This document shows positions 10,391 through 21,350 of a stretch of 64,000 nucleotides of DNA, piece by piece; the stretch's first letter is position 1; each line of letters starts with the position of its first letter. The notes under the pieces were generated by a model. The model was not told the origin of the DNA, made no database searches, and was given only the letters and a program-made list of their open reading frames with translations. Source of the DNA: Ascaphus truei (taxonomy: Eukaryota > Chordata > Amphibia > Anura > Ascaphidae); assembly GCA_036426205.1 (NCBI GenBank), contig CM071573.1, positions 69,243,425 to 69,307,424 of the forward strand. The letters run 5' to 3'. A program made the translations under genes and the position numbers.

Positions 10391-11462
10391 TTTTTTTCTA
10401 AGTCCCGTCTCGCCGCCTTCTCAGCAGCTTCTTCCCAGCCTCACGCCAACTTTTCCTAGCCTGAGGATTTTGGGAGAAACTCGCCATTCTAGAGCCGCGA
10501 TTAGCCTCGATAACCTAATCACGGCTACTAGAATTGCACGAGATTCAGAACCTGCAGATAAGTGGCTTATCGCTGCTCACCCGGCAATCTTTTTCTGACG
10601 ACTGACAATTTGGGCGATTTATGCCTTTATCGCCCACTTATCGAGGCTTACTGAATAGCAGTAGGTATTTTGGCCGATAAGTGCTTGATACGTGGCTTAT
10701 CGTGGCTTATAGAATAGGCCCCTTGGAATAATTTCTTCTCAAAATGTTTTACACTTATTTAGTTTTTTTCCTGTCTTAAAAAAAACAAACAAAAAAAACC
10801 CTCTCTTTTTTTTGAAGCCACATAAAGCATCTGAGTTACAACCACGGGTTATGTGCAAATTGTACCATAATATGGATTTCTGAATGCACCATTAATGTTT
10901 ATACAACTGTTAGGAAACGCATGAGTTACACCTACTTGGTCACCTGTTCATGAGGTGGGCACTACCGACCCTGATATTCTGCCAGAAGCTACAATCCCCG
11001 ATATAGTGCCAAGGGCTACTCAGAGATATTTGACCTTAATTCACATTTGTGCTCAGTGGGACTGACCCTTTTACGGGTGGTCATGAGCACGGTCAGGTTT
11101 TTAGGGCAACACATCAGGTTGTCTTACTGGTGTTCTGATCTAGGTTAATAAAAAGTGTTTATTTAGAGAAGTCTTCAAGACCTGGTCTGTTGTTCTCACG
11201 GACTGAAAATCGGGGAGCTCTTTTCTAAAGGCCGAAAATGTTTTTTGTATATTATACAATGTCAGGAAAATACTATTCTGCTCAACTGTGGCTCTCCACG
11301 CTCCAGAAAGCTTCAGGCTGCAGAAGAATCCATCTCTTTGCCATAACTCAGGTCAACAAGCTTCGTAAGACAACACCACAGGAAATATATGGGCATCCAT
11401 AAATGGTGTTTGTGCTTGGTTCTATGTAAAGTTACTTTGCTATACAAGTCTATTGCTTAACT
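10391..11462. other. No recognisable gene
   Basis: Contains scattered 'cgataag'/'gcttatcg' words around 10500-10700 that suggest an old MITE tail, but no boundaries can be set. Nothing else is recognised. Confidence 0.45.
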
Positions 11463-11576
11463 CAGTGTTCTCCAACTTCTGTCCTCAAGAACCACCAACA
11501 GGTCAGGTTTATGCCCGGGATATCCTTAAAACCTGACCTGTTGGGGGTTCTTGAAGACTGGAGTGGAGAACCACTG
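11463..11576. mobile_element. hAT-like MITE family A, short variant
   Basis: A compact palindrome starting cagtgttctccaac and ending ggagaaccactg. The central 'aggtcaggtt...aacctgacctgttgg' arms are kept. The flanks gcttaact and gcttattg share GCTTA. Confidence 0.7.
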
Positions 11577-11919
11577 GCTTATTGATGGGCAGGTCGTCAG
11601 TTGCTTTTGGTTACTTTATTTTACATACAACTGGTTGGTCACAGAGTATGCTGGGACCCCACACAGATGACGTATACTGCATATCTCTGGCTCCGCCTGG
11701 TACACCTACTTCTCATCTTTTATGTGGAAATCTGGCTCGCAGGCCTAGTCTCTCTGACGCGGGCTGTCACTTTAGCTGCCAGTAGCTTGTTTTGGACTTC
11801 TGGATTAATGACTGGACTGGGAAACATTATCTTACTGTTTTACTGTTTCACTTTACCGATCGACATTTTTGCACTGTTTGTCTTGGCAACACACTATTTT
11901 CAGTTACTGAGACCCCCAC
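11577..11919. other. No recognisable feature
   Basis: An open frame of 125 codons covers this stretch but shows no motif and no splice context, so I do not call a gene. Confidence 0.45.
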
Positions 11920-12015
11920 TTAGCAGTAAAGGCAGCGTCGGTACCACTCCCTCCAAGGGAAACAAAATGGAGGTTTAAATCTCCTGTGTCACATGAGCCA
12001 ATAGGAAGCCTCAAG
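11920..12015. repeat. Fold-back family D, fragment
   Basis: Shares 'ctccaagg.aaacaaaatgg' and 'ccaataggaagcc' with fuller copies at 19908, 20263, 29455, 29913 and 41163. Confidence 0.5.
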
Positions 12016-13080
12016 GTAATACTTTGTAACGGTTATTCCCCCACCCCCAATCGCAGATAGAGTGAATGTGAGGGGGAACCTATATGTTACCAGGTGTGGT
12101 GCTTCTCTGGAACATTTCTTCAATCAGCGCCTCCACCTATGTGAGATTCTAGGAGTGTAGAATGACCCTCACATAGGAACATCCATAAAGTAACCAGCCC
12201 ACACCAAAAGTTATGGCTAAAAGGGTTTACTATAGGGATCAGTTACATAATACACAGTATCATCATATAGAGTATCAACAGCTCTATGCATAACAAAACA
12301 TACATTGGGTGCAAGGGCACCAATATCCCATTGGTTAAGGCCCTTGGCCTCTCCGCCCAATAGTAACACAACCATACAGTGCCCACAATAATCGGGTGCT
12401 CGGCACCAGTGTCCCAGTGTCCTGGACCCCCACCCAGATGTGTGGCAGCGCTGCTCACGTGTGTATAGTTGGTGCACTTATAGATACCTGCCCAGGCACA
12501 CGTCCGTGCCCGGGTGTAAAGCTCTTCAAAAAGGGTCTGACGCAGGAACGGGAATCCGCCTCTGCGCGGGGTGTCTCCCTCGTGGAGCGTCTCACCCACA
12601 GAATGTCTCTTGTAGTAGAGCCTGTCTGAGCCCAGACGCAGGCCGCAATCACCGCGTGCAACTGGCACCGGTGATATCCCATAACACTGTACTGTAGAAA
12701 GCAACCCCCCCTTGCACTGAAAGGGGCCTTGGCTGAAACTGCCAAACTAACTGCTGTGGCTGCGCTCAAAGCCACACTGTCTCTTCTTGTCAGAGCATAC
12801 AGCACTGCAGCTGTGTCACTGACTAGACTTACATTCGCCTAAGGGCAGGGTCCCTACCTAAGGGGCCTTCCCTATGAACTTACCCACTAACCTAGTGGAA
12901 AGTGGGGCCTACCTGGGGCCTGGGGGTAACCTGGCCTAGTGTAAGAAGCCACTTGCTCCTTACACACTTCCTCCCCCTTCCTTCTCCCAGCTCCAACTGA
13001 CTAGCGTGGTCCCTGCAACATTGTATCCTTCTCCAACAGGAGAAGCTGCAAACTCTATTTGCTGGCTGGCTGCACGTGAT
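12016..13080. other. Unassigned, possibly LTR-derived
   Basis: Begins at 12025 with TGTAACGGTTATTCCCCC, which looks like an LTR start, but I found no matching CA end with a target duplication. The right part leads into the promoter-like block at 13105. No coding frame is supported. Confidence 0.3.
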
Positions 13081-13104
13081 GTGGGTGGAAGGGCAGTCCC
13101 CAGA

Positions 13105-13398
13105 GGCTGCTGGGTGTTGTAGTCCGTTATGGCCCACTTTAACATTAGGGCCGCGTGCGCTGTCTGCCGCGCCTTTGTAACCCTGTAATGGCCGCCACTG
13201 CTCTCTTCTGCGCCTGCACGACCTTGGGGAGTCCCTGTGCTACGGAGCACCATCTCTGCCCCTTCGCGCTCACTATATTGGGCGTCGCGTCTGCGCATGC
13301 GCGTGCGCCCGCGCGGACATAACAAAGATGGCGGCTCTGTGCCTCTGACGCTATCGAGAGACGCTCTCGCCCCCGCAACTGCCTTCTCACTGGTGAAG
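13105..13398 (+). promoter_or_regulatory. TATA-less promoter-like block with exon-1 splice donor
   Basis: Contains a reversed ZNF143/Staf-like site (ggctgctgggtgttgtagtcc-type, 13105-13125), a perfect NRF1-type TGCGCATGCGC (13292-13302) and a YY1-type AAGATGGCGGC (13325-13335). The donor GAAG|GTAAGG falls at 13398/13399. This order matches TATA-less housekeeping promoters, where YY1 sites sit at the start of exon 1. The ATG inside the YY1 site opens only a six-codon frame. A gene on the + strand with further exons would have to have them to the right. A promoter carried by an LTR is the alternative. Confidence 0.45.
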
Positions 13399-13777
13399 GT
13401 AAGGGGAAGAGGAACGGGGAACCGGGGAGCCAAAGGGGACCTGGCTACATTTGCATGACACCGGAGATTTAAATATAAGTAAGTACCAGCTCTAACTTTA
13501 TTAGTAAGTTTCAGGGAAACCTGGGAGAGCTGAAATTATCACACTTCAGCTCTGGTGACCCTAAAAAAAGGGATGGGTGTGGGGCAGAGGATGAACTGCT
13601 GCTTTAATAAAGATGATATAAATGCTTTAGATCAGTGGTGCGTAAACTTGGGGGCGCGTCACCCAGGGGGGCGGGAGAATTTCTGGGGGGCGCAGGCGGT
13701 TACAGAGGCACCGCGCTCTTCCGCATTTAAATTAAATGCCGGGGGAGGCGTGAGGTCCCTCTAACTCACTTACCTGC

Positions 13778-14914
13778 TGTTACGCCGATGCTCGCCACAA
13801 ACCGGGACCGGACCGCGGGGCTGAGGTGGGGTTATATAATCACCGACCTGAGTCCACGCAGACTGATCCGGAGTGCGCAGTTCGTAGTCGTACATCGCAG
13901 GGTCAGGATTGGAGAAGGCAGCATCGTCGTTATGGAAGCAGGAGTTCGGCAACAGGTAGTCAGGATTTCCCCGCTTCAGCTTAGGAGCGTGAGCGCGGGG
14001 GTGGCTTCTGCGCGAGGAGCGGCCTCGGCCCATGACGCCGATCTCAGCAGGAGGAGACAGCAGGCTGGCCGAAGTTCACCGCAGGGCAGCGTCGGGTAGA
14101 ACCAACGCTTCAGCGCAGAAGTCCAAGGCAGGTCACTGCAAGAGGATCGCAGCAAGCCGCAGGAAAGGAAGGGTAGCCACTGCTAGGAGGGAATGCAGTA
14201 GGTACCGGTGCTGGCAACACGCTTCAGCACAGACGTCCCGGGTAGGCCACTGCAGGAGAATAGCAGCAGGCCAGTGCTGGCATCAACGCTTCAGCACAGA
14301 CGTCCAGGGCAGGCCACTGCAAGGAGATAGCAGCAGGCCGCAGGAAAGGAAGGGTAGCTACTGCTAGGAGGGAATGCAGCAGTACCAGTGCTGGCATCAA
14401 CGCTTCAGCACAGACGTCCAGGATAGGCCACTACAGGAGAATAGCGGCAGGCCACAGGACAGGAAGGGTAGCTACTGCTAGGAGGGAATGCAGCAGTTAC
14501 CAGTGCTGGCATCAACGCTTCAGCACAGACGTCCAGGGTAGGCCACTGCAAGGAGATAGCAGCAGGCCAGTGCTGGCAACAACGCTTCAGCACAGACGTC
14601 CAGGACCAGGCCTCTGGATACTCAGGAACTTGGAAGGTAAGAACGCTAGGAGAGAGGCCTGGGGTGGTTTGTGGCAGAGACAGTAACATAGAGGTAGGAA
14701 TAGTTATGCTCGGCGCTGGTTCAGAGCCAACGCCTAGAATATAAAGGGCGGAGATCCAATCACAGGAGGAGGGTGTGTGAGAATTCCTCCAATGAAGTAG
14801 CACAGGGCAGAAGCTGCAATGAGAGGCAGCACCTGTGCTATAGATTGCCAGAGGAAGCCTGCAACTGCACATGTCTGCAAGGCAATAGTCAAAGCCAGTA
14901 GTGGATTCCTTACA
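13778..14914. mobile_element. Solo LTR 2, 1137 bp, nested in MITE
   Basis: Starts TGTTACGCCG and ends ATTCCTTACA, with identical CCTGC flanks (13773-13777 and 14915-14919). TG...CA ends plus a 5-bp duplication fit an LTR. It carries an internal tandem array and TATA-like words on both strands (ttatata near 13832, atataaag near 14740), so orientation is left open. It is younger than the MITE that it splits. Confidence 0.8.
14100..14620. repeat. Tandem repeats inside solo LTR 2
   Basis: The anchor cgcttcagc occurs at 14106, 14220, 14287, 14401, 14516 and 14583, with spacings 114, 67, 114, 115 and 67. The long unit is the short unit plus a 'caggaaaggaagggtagc' block. Repeats in an LTR often act as enhancers; this is inference. 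Confidence 0.85.
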
Positions 14915-15083
14915 CCTGCTCTCTGGCGGGTCTTCGGCGACATGTCGCCATGGCAATGCGAAGTGACGTCACTTGACCAGAGACGTCATTTGATGCCGAG
15001 TCATTGGAGAGGGGGGGCGCGAATGCTGTGGCTCCCGGGCAGGGGGGAGCAGCTCAAGAAGTTTGCGCACCCCTGCTTTAGAT

Positions 15084-15780
15084 TGTATTTGTACTTTATG
15101 TTTCTGCTTTAACTCCCTTGTTACGGGATGGGAATGCTAATAGTACAGCCCTCCCCAGCACAGGCGCCAGTAGCGCAACATAAGAGTAAACAAGGTCGTT
15201 TTTAAGATACTATCGAAAAAATAAAAGGAAACTAGTCTTAGTTTTGTAGGTTGAAATAGTAGTTTATTCTTTTATGTGCAATAATAAATACATTAATATA
15301 GCAGATATGCTGCACATCGATTTATTTACAAAACAAAAACCTTGCACCCCCCAATATGAATTTCTGGTTGTGTCCCTGATGGGCGCCATGTAATGTAATT
15401 ACTGGCTTCATTTTTCTGAGCTGTACCGGGAATCTCCTGGGTTTTGTGTCTGCTCCTAAACAAATATTTACAGAGTGTGTGATTTGGATTTGTAGCAGAG
15501 CAAGAACACAGCAGCTTTTTCTTTCCCCTCTTCTCTGACTTCCAGCAGCAAATTGAGAGTGTCCTAAATGGACAATGTGTAGGTGAGTAGAATAGCTATA
15601 TTGTGTACGTTGTTGCATGACTGTATTGGACAACATAGGCAATCACAATATAAGAGCCCTGTTATCAGGTTGACCAGGATTATGTTAGGATAGCACACCT
15701 CAATCCAGCGACAATCAACTAGTTCCCTATGGTCTGGATATGGACCTCTAGCTTACTTTGCCTGCATCCAATAGAAAGCT
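15084..15780. other. No gene; part of a local duplication
   Basis: 15660-15780 contains words such as 'ggtctggatatggacctc' that recur at about 18778-18870. Nothing else is recognised. Confidence 0.45.
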
Positions 15781-15854
15781 CTTGGGCCTATTGTGATTGG
15801 CATTTACTGATTGGCTGGCAGAAGAACAATGTACTCATTGGTTGTACCAAGGAG

Positions 15855-16235
15855 TTAGCTGGTACCTGGAACAAAAACAATAAATAAAACAGTGAACTGT
15901 AAATAAAGTGCACTAAAAATGGAGGGTGAGTATAAAGAAATTCCGATGGGGGGTGGGGGGATATCGAGCAGAGCACCCCGCCTAACACCCACTGGGTGGC
16001 GAACTCTGGAACATCCCAGTGGACTCGGCTTAGGTGTACTCTGCCCAGATACGGGAGTGCACCAGTGCCCAGACAAAACATTGCCACGATCTTCATTGGG
16101 ACCTTCCCTTCCAAACACTGCTTCCTGGTCTTATAAATAGCCAGTTTGGCTAATAACAGGAGCAGGTTGGTGGGGAGGTCCCTATGCTTACTGTCCCGTG
16201 ACACAGCGCACCCCGAAATAAATAAGTGAGGGGAA
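15855..16235 (-). pseudogene. L1/Tx1-like LINE ORF2 C-terminal fragment
   Basis: The minus-strand frame contains LLLLAKLAIYKTRK and, about 55 residues later, WVLGGVLCSI. This pairing resembles the C-terminal end of ORF2 in amphibian Tx1/L1-type LINEs (established family knowledge from memory). The catalytic endonuclease and reverse transcriptase parts are absent. The fragment sits in repeat-rich DNA with no promoter and is not expected to function. Confidence 0.5.
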
Positions 16236-16307
16236 ATGTGCAGCAAGAACTGCAGGAGAAGCATCTTCCTCCAAATCTCTGCTTCCTATCTCAACACAGA
16301 TATTCCC

Positions 16308-16366
16308 TTATTCAGTATACTCTGATGCAGCTCCCCACTGCTGGAGAAGATTTTTGTTCCATTTGT
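16308..16366. repeat. Repeat pair, copy 1
   Basis: 'ttcagtatactctgatgcag' followed by 'ctgctggagaagattt' recurs in direct orientation at 17910-17966 with a few changes. The unit is part of the local duplications at 15.6-19.5 kb. Confidence 0.55.
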
Positions 16367-17909
16367 GACCCCTACCACAGGCGCTTTAAGTTAGATATGA
16401 TTGAAAACAGGGGGCCTTAGTTTCACCTCTTAGGGTGCTCTGAAAAAAAGATGAACTTATCCCAGAAGACACATTTTCTTACTTTAAATTGGCGCTATGA
16501 TTGTGCTTCCTCCCAGGAAACATAACATGTATGTATACATATACATATATACATACATACATAGTAGCACCGTTATCAAATACACAAGATTCTCTTACAA
16601 TATTTTACATATGAAGACAATAGATGGCACATATCATAATGCACCATCAGTTGCATAATACAGTATACAAACTCAATCCCACACGTTCAGTCTTTCCTAA
16701 CCCAAACATATATCAAAAATATATGATCAATATCTTAACCTTGCCACCCCAATATAAGCTAGGCAGGGAGTATATAGTTATATGTTGTAGCTCTTACTAG
16801 AATGTGTTAAAGTTGCAGGCCTAGTGGTTTAAACATTAACCCCTTCTGATCCACAGTGACGCACATTGGTAATTCCGACAGTCTGTGCGAGCAAAGGGTA
16901 CAGCATGGAGTCCCCCTATCTAACTGATCAGGTAACTCCCGAACATGCCATTCCACTTTCCTTTGGCGTCCTGTGTTGTCTGGTCCCACACCAAGGTCTG
17001 CACACTCTTGGAAGTCGGGTCCCACAGAGGCGCACGACAGGAAAGCAGGTCTTGAAGAATGCACGCTGCTCTCGTGTTTCGAGCTTATTCAATTGAGGGT
17101 GATCGTGCATATTCGGCACTACCGAACGAAAACTGCCTTGGCTTGAAATCGGACTGTCCATGTGGTCGTGCCTAATCACCACTATCCCACGTTATTGAAT
17201 GAGGCCCCTTCGGTAGCTTGACAAAAATAAATGACAAACCCTGTCCCATCCAAGGATACCCAGACAGGGGAATCCTATAGCTGCAGTGGTTTACAGCACT
17301 TGTACCTGCAACACTACTGACCTGGTGTGGACCAGAACTAAAGCACTGGCAAAGATAACAGATAGCAAACCTGTATCCTGCCTCTAAGACCTGCATCTTC
17401 CAGACTCTCTGAGACTGACCTACCCAAGGAACGAGTTAAAGGTGGGCTTAGGTAAAGGAGTTCTCTCAAGGGCTAGGAGAGGCTCACAGTAATACAGCCT
17501 CATGTTAGTCCATGTGAGAAATAACACTTAGTATAGTCATACTGATCTATAAAATAGTATAGCAACAGAATTGTCAGCTAATAAGCATCCAACAGTGCTA
17601 TTTATAATAACTATTATAAAACCTTTTCTAAGGTCACAGAACAGGGTCAGATGCTTCATGGTTGGGTTGTCATGGGCTCACAGCAAAGCTTCAGCTGCAG
17701 TGAAACTGCTACAGGCTTCTCTGGATCCTAACACACTACATCTATCTCCCTACACAGAAGTTGGCACGAGTCCAGTATTCTGGCAGTTTGGGTGTTACAA
17801 ACCGCAGTGGCTCCCTGTAGTGCAGAAACTCATATACTGACTTATAGAGGGGGAATATGGCTGAACTCTTCTCCAACACCTGGAAGTCCCTTCACTGCAC
17901 CTGGGCCCT
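16367..17909. other. No recognisable gene
   Basis: Contains a short ATACATAC-type microsatellite near 16525-16562. I see no supported gene, RNA or complete mobile element. Confidence 0.5.
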
Positions 17910-17966
17910 TTTTCAGTATACTCTGAAGCCGCAACCCTCTGCTGGAGAAGATTTCAGTTCCATTTA
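17910..17966. repeat. Repeat pair, copy 2
   Basis: Direct-orientation copy of 16308-16366, diverged by several substitutions. Confidence 0.55.
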
Positions 17967-18042
17967 AAAGAATTCTCCAGCCCTAGGAAGCAGATTCACT
18001 GTATAGTGGGAGAGGGAGAACCAAAGGTCCGACTGTCAATAC

Positions 18043-18159
18043 CATGGGTGGGCAACACAGGTTTTCAGGATAGCCCTGCTTCAGCGCAGATGGCTCAATC
18101 AGTGGTCAGTTGAACCTGACCTGTTGGTGGCCCTTGACGACTGGAGTTGCTCACTCCTG
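18043..18159. mobile_element. hAT-like MITE family A, internally deleted
   Basis: Starts catgggtgggcaac, keeps the 'ccctgcttcag' core and the right arm 'gacctgttggtggccc', and ends cactcctg. It lies at the same place in a duplicated segment as the copy at 18938. Confidence 0.65.
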
Positions 18160-18300
18160 GTCTAAACCCTTTAAATTGAAGTCACCAGAAAATATACATC
18201 CCTGGATCAATCTACCCCATCTTCTTCCATCGTTGTCACTATTTACATTTCAATGTACATCACAGTGGGAGGAAATAAACACTTCCACCTTCTCCGGGTC
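18160..18300. repeat. Local duplication, segment 1
   Basis: Begins tctaaaccctttaaattgaag and shares several words with 19309-19470, including 'ggatcaatc' and 'tgtacatcacag'. Sequence left of the MITE (agaaccaaaggtccgactgt) also recurs at about 18911. Confidence 0.6.
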
Positions 18301-18529
18301 CTCACAGAGATTTAATTTGTCAGGCACATAGGGGGGTTAATGCAACAAGCATCACTCATAGCGGTTTTGCTATTAGATGACTTGTGTAGTGTCACTTTCA
18401 TGCTGCATCTTCTACCTTCAATGTACAAAGGGGCTTTGCACCGACTTGGCACTCACTGCCCATGTAAGACAAAGGAGGGTGGGTAGCCTGTCGGTCCTTT
18501 CTTCCACGTAGTAATGAAGGAGGGAGAAG

Positions 18530-18625
18530 AGGGTATGATGCATTTTATTGGACCAATAAGTAGTTGATGTGTTACAAGCTTTCGAACCTCCCTGCCCATG
18601 TAAGGGAGAGATTTGGGAGGTGCTC
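18530..18625 (-). repeat. Penelope-like 3' tail, hammerhead-degenerate
   Basis: On the minus strand ggttcgaaagcttgtaacac precedes 'ttattggtccaataaaa', a combination that recurs in many vertebrate genomes. The cgaaagctt part fits the 3' half of a hammerhead core, but the CTGATGA half is lost (cttacat). Assignment to Penelope-like elements is from memory. Confidence 0.35.
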
Positions 18626-18937
18626 ATGAGCAGTTAAAGGAAGACTTCCTGGAAGCAATATTATAATAGTGTGTGTCATACTTTGCTTTTGTATGTAATG
18701 CAGTATTTCATTTCTCATGTGTTATTTCCATCTGCCAGATCTTGAGGTGGCATTAACTTCTAGGGTTTTGAGATGGGTATCAAATGTAATTATGTTAGAA
18801 TTGTACACGCCAATCAACCAACACTCTGGTCTGGATGTGGACCTCATGTTCACTTTGCTTGGATCCCCTACAAAGCTGTACCCGCTGCAAGCAGCTTCAC
18901 TGTACCGTGGCAGAACCATTGGTCTGACTGTATAGAC

Positions 18938-18982
18938 CAGAGGTGGGCAACCCCAGTCCTCAAGGGCCACTAACAGGTCAGG
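18938..18982. mobile_element. hAT-like MITE family A, left end only
   Basis: Starts cagaggtgggcaac and breaks off after 'aacaggtcagg', where family B sequence begins. The insertion site corresponds to that of the copy at 18043 in the duplicated segment. Confidence 0.65.
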
Positions 18983-19308
18983 AGATGTCTTTAGGGGGTG
19001 GTGGGCTCGGGCAGTTGCAGAGGTCTCTCGCTCTCCCCCCAGACATTTAAATTAAAGGCCGGGGAACCTCGCGAGGCCCCTGCAACCTCTACTTACCGAG
19101 GTTCAGTTGGCTCCAGGACACGTTACCATGGCAACGTGGCGTCAAATGATGCCGCAGGTCATGTCACTGTTGCCACGGTAACGTGACATCAAATAACGCC
19201 ATAGGTCATGTGACGTGGCGTCAAACGACGCGCGAGGTAAGGAGGGGGGCGCAACAAGGAGGAGAGCAGGCACAGGGGGGTGCAACAAAAAAAGTTTGCG
19301 CGCCCCTG
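18983..19308 (+). mobile_element. hAT-like MITE family B, left-truncated
   Basis: Contains the 'catttaaattaaa' core near 19044, several tandem 'gtcaaatgatgccgcaggtcatgt' type variants (19140-19230), and ends gcgcgcccctg. It joins family A sequence directly, which suggests recombination between two MITEs or replacement of one by the other. Confidence 0.65.
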
Positions 19309-19470
19309 GTCTAAACCTTTTAAATGTAGGTCATCAGAAAGTAAGTATGTATCCGTCCCTGAAGTATGCCAGGATCAATCCTCCCTGCCTTGTGCCGTCA
19401 CTGTCACGTATGCTCAGGAGCATTCAATGAATTGTAATGTGCATCACAGCTGGAGGAAATAATTAGTGAG
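19309..19470. repeat. Local duplication, segment 2
   Basis: Second copy of the sequence at 18160-18300, also directly right of a MITE end, beginning tctaaaccttttaaatg. Confidence 0.6.
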
Positions 19471-19907
19471 GTAACCTATTTTCTTACATTTGGCCCTAAT
19501 GCAAATGAACGCACAGGCGATTTCTCTTACCTCTTAATACACAGCCTGCATCAACCTTATCTTTTGTCATTACCTTTTAACTAGATTGTGCAGCTCTTTT
19601 ATAGAGGTTTCCTTTTCCGCCTCGTGCAGAATACACAGTTGGCTTTTAACATTTAGAAAGGTTTTAATAATAAAATAATTCAGATGAACATGCACGTGTA
19701 CCGCTCCATTCAAATGGTTTCCTTTTCGCCTGCCATTTGTTTTTCAGTTACCAGGAATAATATTTTTTTGTATCAGATTAAAAGGTATTAAACAGCTGAA
19801 ACGTAAAATTGCAATCTTGCCTGGAGTTGCTTATTTTGCGTGAAGCACCATTGCCTTTGAAAACAAACAAAAAATATCCCCCCCCCCACTCTAGGTGGGA
19901 AGCAGGT
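19471..19907. other. No recognisable feature
   Basis: AT-rich sequence with nothing I can name. Confidence 0.5.
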
Positions 19908-20160
19908 GGTCCTGGGGACCCCCAGCTCCCCAAGAAGCTTACATGTAATGGGGCTACCAGTATCTCTCGTGTTTAAAGGTCCCATGGCCAATAGGAAGCG
20001 GGAAGGGATGGCGTTGTGGCTTCCTATTGGCCTGTCAGATGCAGGACCTTTTAAATCATCATATTGTATGCCTAGCCGGGGGTGGTACCAGCTGCCCTTT
20101 CTGAGATCTGTATCTTGGGAAGCAGGGGGGTCACCGGAGCCGAAATCATCAATGCGGTTC
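19908..20160. repeat. Fold-back family D
   Basis: Contains the paired motifs 'ccaataggaagcggga' and 'gcttcctattggcc' around the centre and 'accccc'/'caggggg' arms at the ends. No transposase frame. A second copy follows at 20263. Confidence 0.6.
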
Positions 20161-20227
20161 AAACATAGTAAAAAACAAACAAACAATAGGCAATGGTTCT
20201 TGAAACAACAAATGAATGCGCTTTAAA

Positions 20228-20257
20228 AAAAAAATATATATATATATATATATATTT
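20228..20257. repeat. (AT)n microsatellite
   Basis: A run of A followed by alternating AT, about 30 bases. Confidence 0.85.
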
Positions 20258-20262
20258 TAACA

Positions 20263-20592
20263 TAGCAGGGATTCTCCCGAGTTGAACACCATTAATTTCA
20301 GCTACAGGGACCCCCTGCTTCCCGTCCCGAGATACTTACCTCCAAAGGGGGGGCCGGTATCTCGGCAAAGTTTAAAGGTCGCTTGGGCTAATAAGAATCC
20401 AAACCTGATGATGTCACAGCTTCCTATTGGCTCCGCAGGGCGTGGGAGCTTTGAAACTCCGCTTATACGTGAACCCTGCTAGCCGAGCGGAGTGACTATC
20501 GTCAACCCCTATGGAGATAAATATCTCCAGAGCAGGGGGTACCCGGAGTTGAATTTAATGGGGTTCAGCTCTGGAGACCCCTGCTTCAATCC
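20263..20592. repeat. Fold-back family D, near-complete
   Basis: About 330 bp with outer arms 'gaccccctgcttc' near both ends (inverted at 20265 as gcagggattctc) and inner arms 'ctaataagaatcc' and 'cttcctattggc'. The same layout occurs at 29455 and 41163. Confidence 0.65.
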
Positions 20593-21014
20593 TATGTAAG
20601 AAAAAAAAAAAAAGGCTAAAAAATGTCTGCTTGGGTCGCCTCTTTAATGCAGCAGTTCATTTAAATTTTGTGTTCATTTTAATTTTGTGTTCATTTTTTT
20701 CCACATGGGTGTGCAGCACAAAGCTGGCTTAACATTTACAAGGTTTTTAATGAACTTGGTGCAGCTAAGCTTCATCTTATCAAAGTTAGCACTGACATCC
20801 TCTTAATCGCAATCTTAGGATTTGTGCTGATTCAACGCAGCAGCAACATGCGATTCGTGCATTTAGCTGCTTCCTAGAGAAATGGCGCTCATTAGAACGA
20901 TGACGGGGGCCAATTTAGGTGAAGGGAAAGGTTTAAGAGGCCTTGCGACATCAGGATAGAACAAGGAGGTGGTGTCATGAATGTGACAGTCTCTGCAGCA
21001 ACGACCATACTTAC
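20593..21014. other. No recognisable feature
   Basis: AT-rich sequence leading to the candidate exon. Nothing I can name. Confidence 0.45.
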
Positions 21015-21187
21015 ACGGATGATTTATGATTTTCAGAGGGATAATCCTACAAATAGGACATCTGTTCATTGTGTCTCTTGTCTCTCCATGTCTTATAATG
21101 TCTGCGAGGGGGGGAAACGCATAGGTCACGTCCTGAATACCGCTGCGATAGAATGATCCGGTCCCCATTGTGTCATCATCACTGTGG
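21015..21187 (-). other. Candidate host exon with RING-like cysteines
   Basis: On the minus strand, an acceptor-like ttttacag ends at 21188 and a strong donor GTAAGT follows at 21014-21009. The 173 bases between them are open in the frame that contains RCPICR. Read on through the donor, the frame has C-x2-C-x11-C followed by spacing like the PCxHxxxCxxC of RING fingers, with Y where H is expected. I do not recognise the protein. If the donor is used, the second cysteine group would not be in the protein, so the RING likeness may be chance. A second donor-like GTATGAG lies upstream at 21350. Confidence 0.25.
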
Positions 21188-21350
21188 CTGTAAAACAGCA
21201 TAGTTATTATGTAACACTAGTAACTTTCAGTATATTTAGTAGCTTGATGCTTTACTGCAAAAAAACATGTGTAACCCTCCTTGCCCGGCCCTAAAGGAGG
21301 TCACATCGAGTTGGGGATATATATACATGGCTGTGCTCGGTCTCTCATAC

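Larger units (their letters stand above)
13633..15075 (+). mobile_element. hAT-like MITE family B interrupted by a solo LTR
   Basis: Starts cagtggtgcg and ends gcgcacccctg. The flanking 8-mers CTTTAGAT (13625-13632 and 15076-15083) are identical, a perfect hAT-type target duplication. The MITE body is split into 13633-13777 and 14915-15075 by a later LTR insertion. The right part keeps TGACGTCA near 14964. Confidence 0.85.

Noticed and set aside
12025..13500. Complete LTR starting TGTAACGG
   Set aside because: No CA end with matching 5-bp flank was found downstream.
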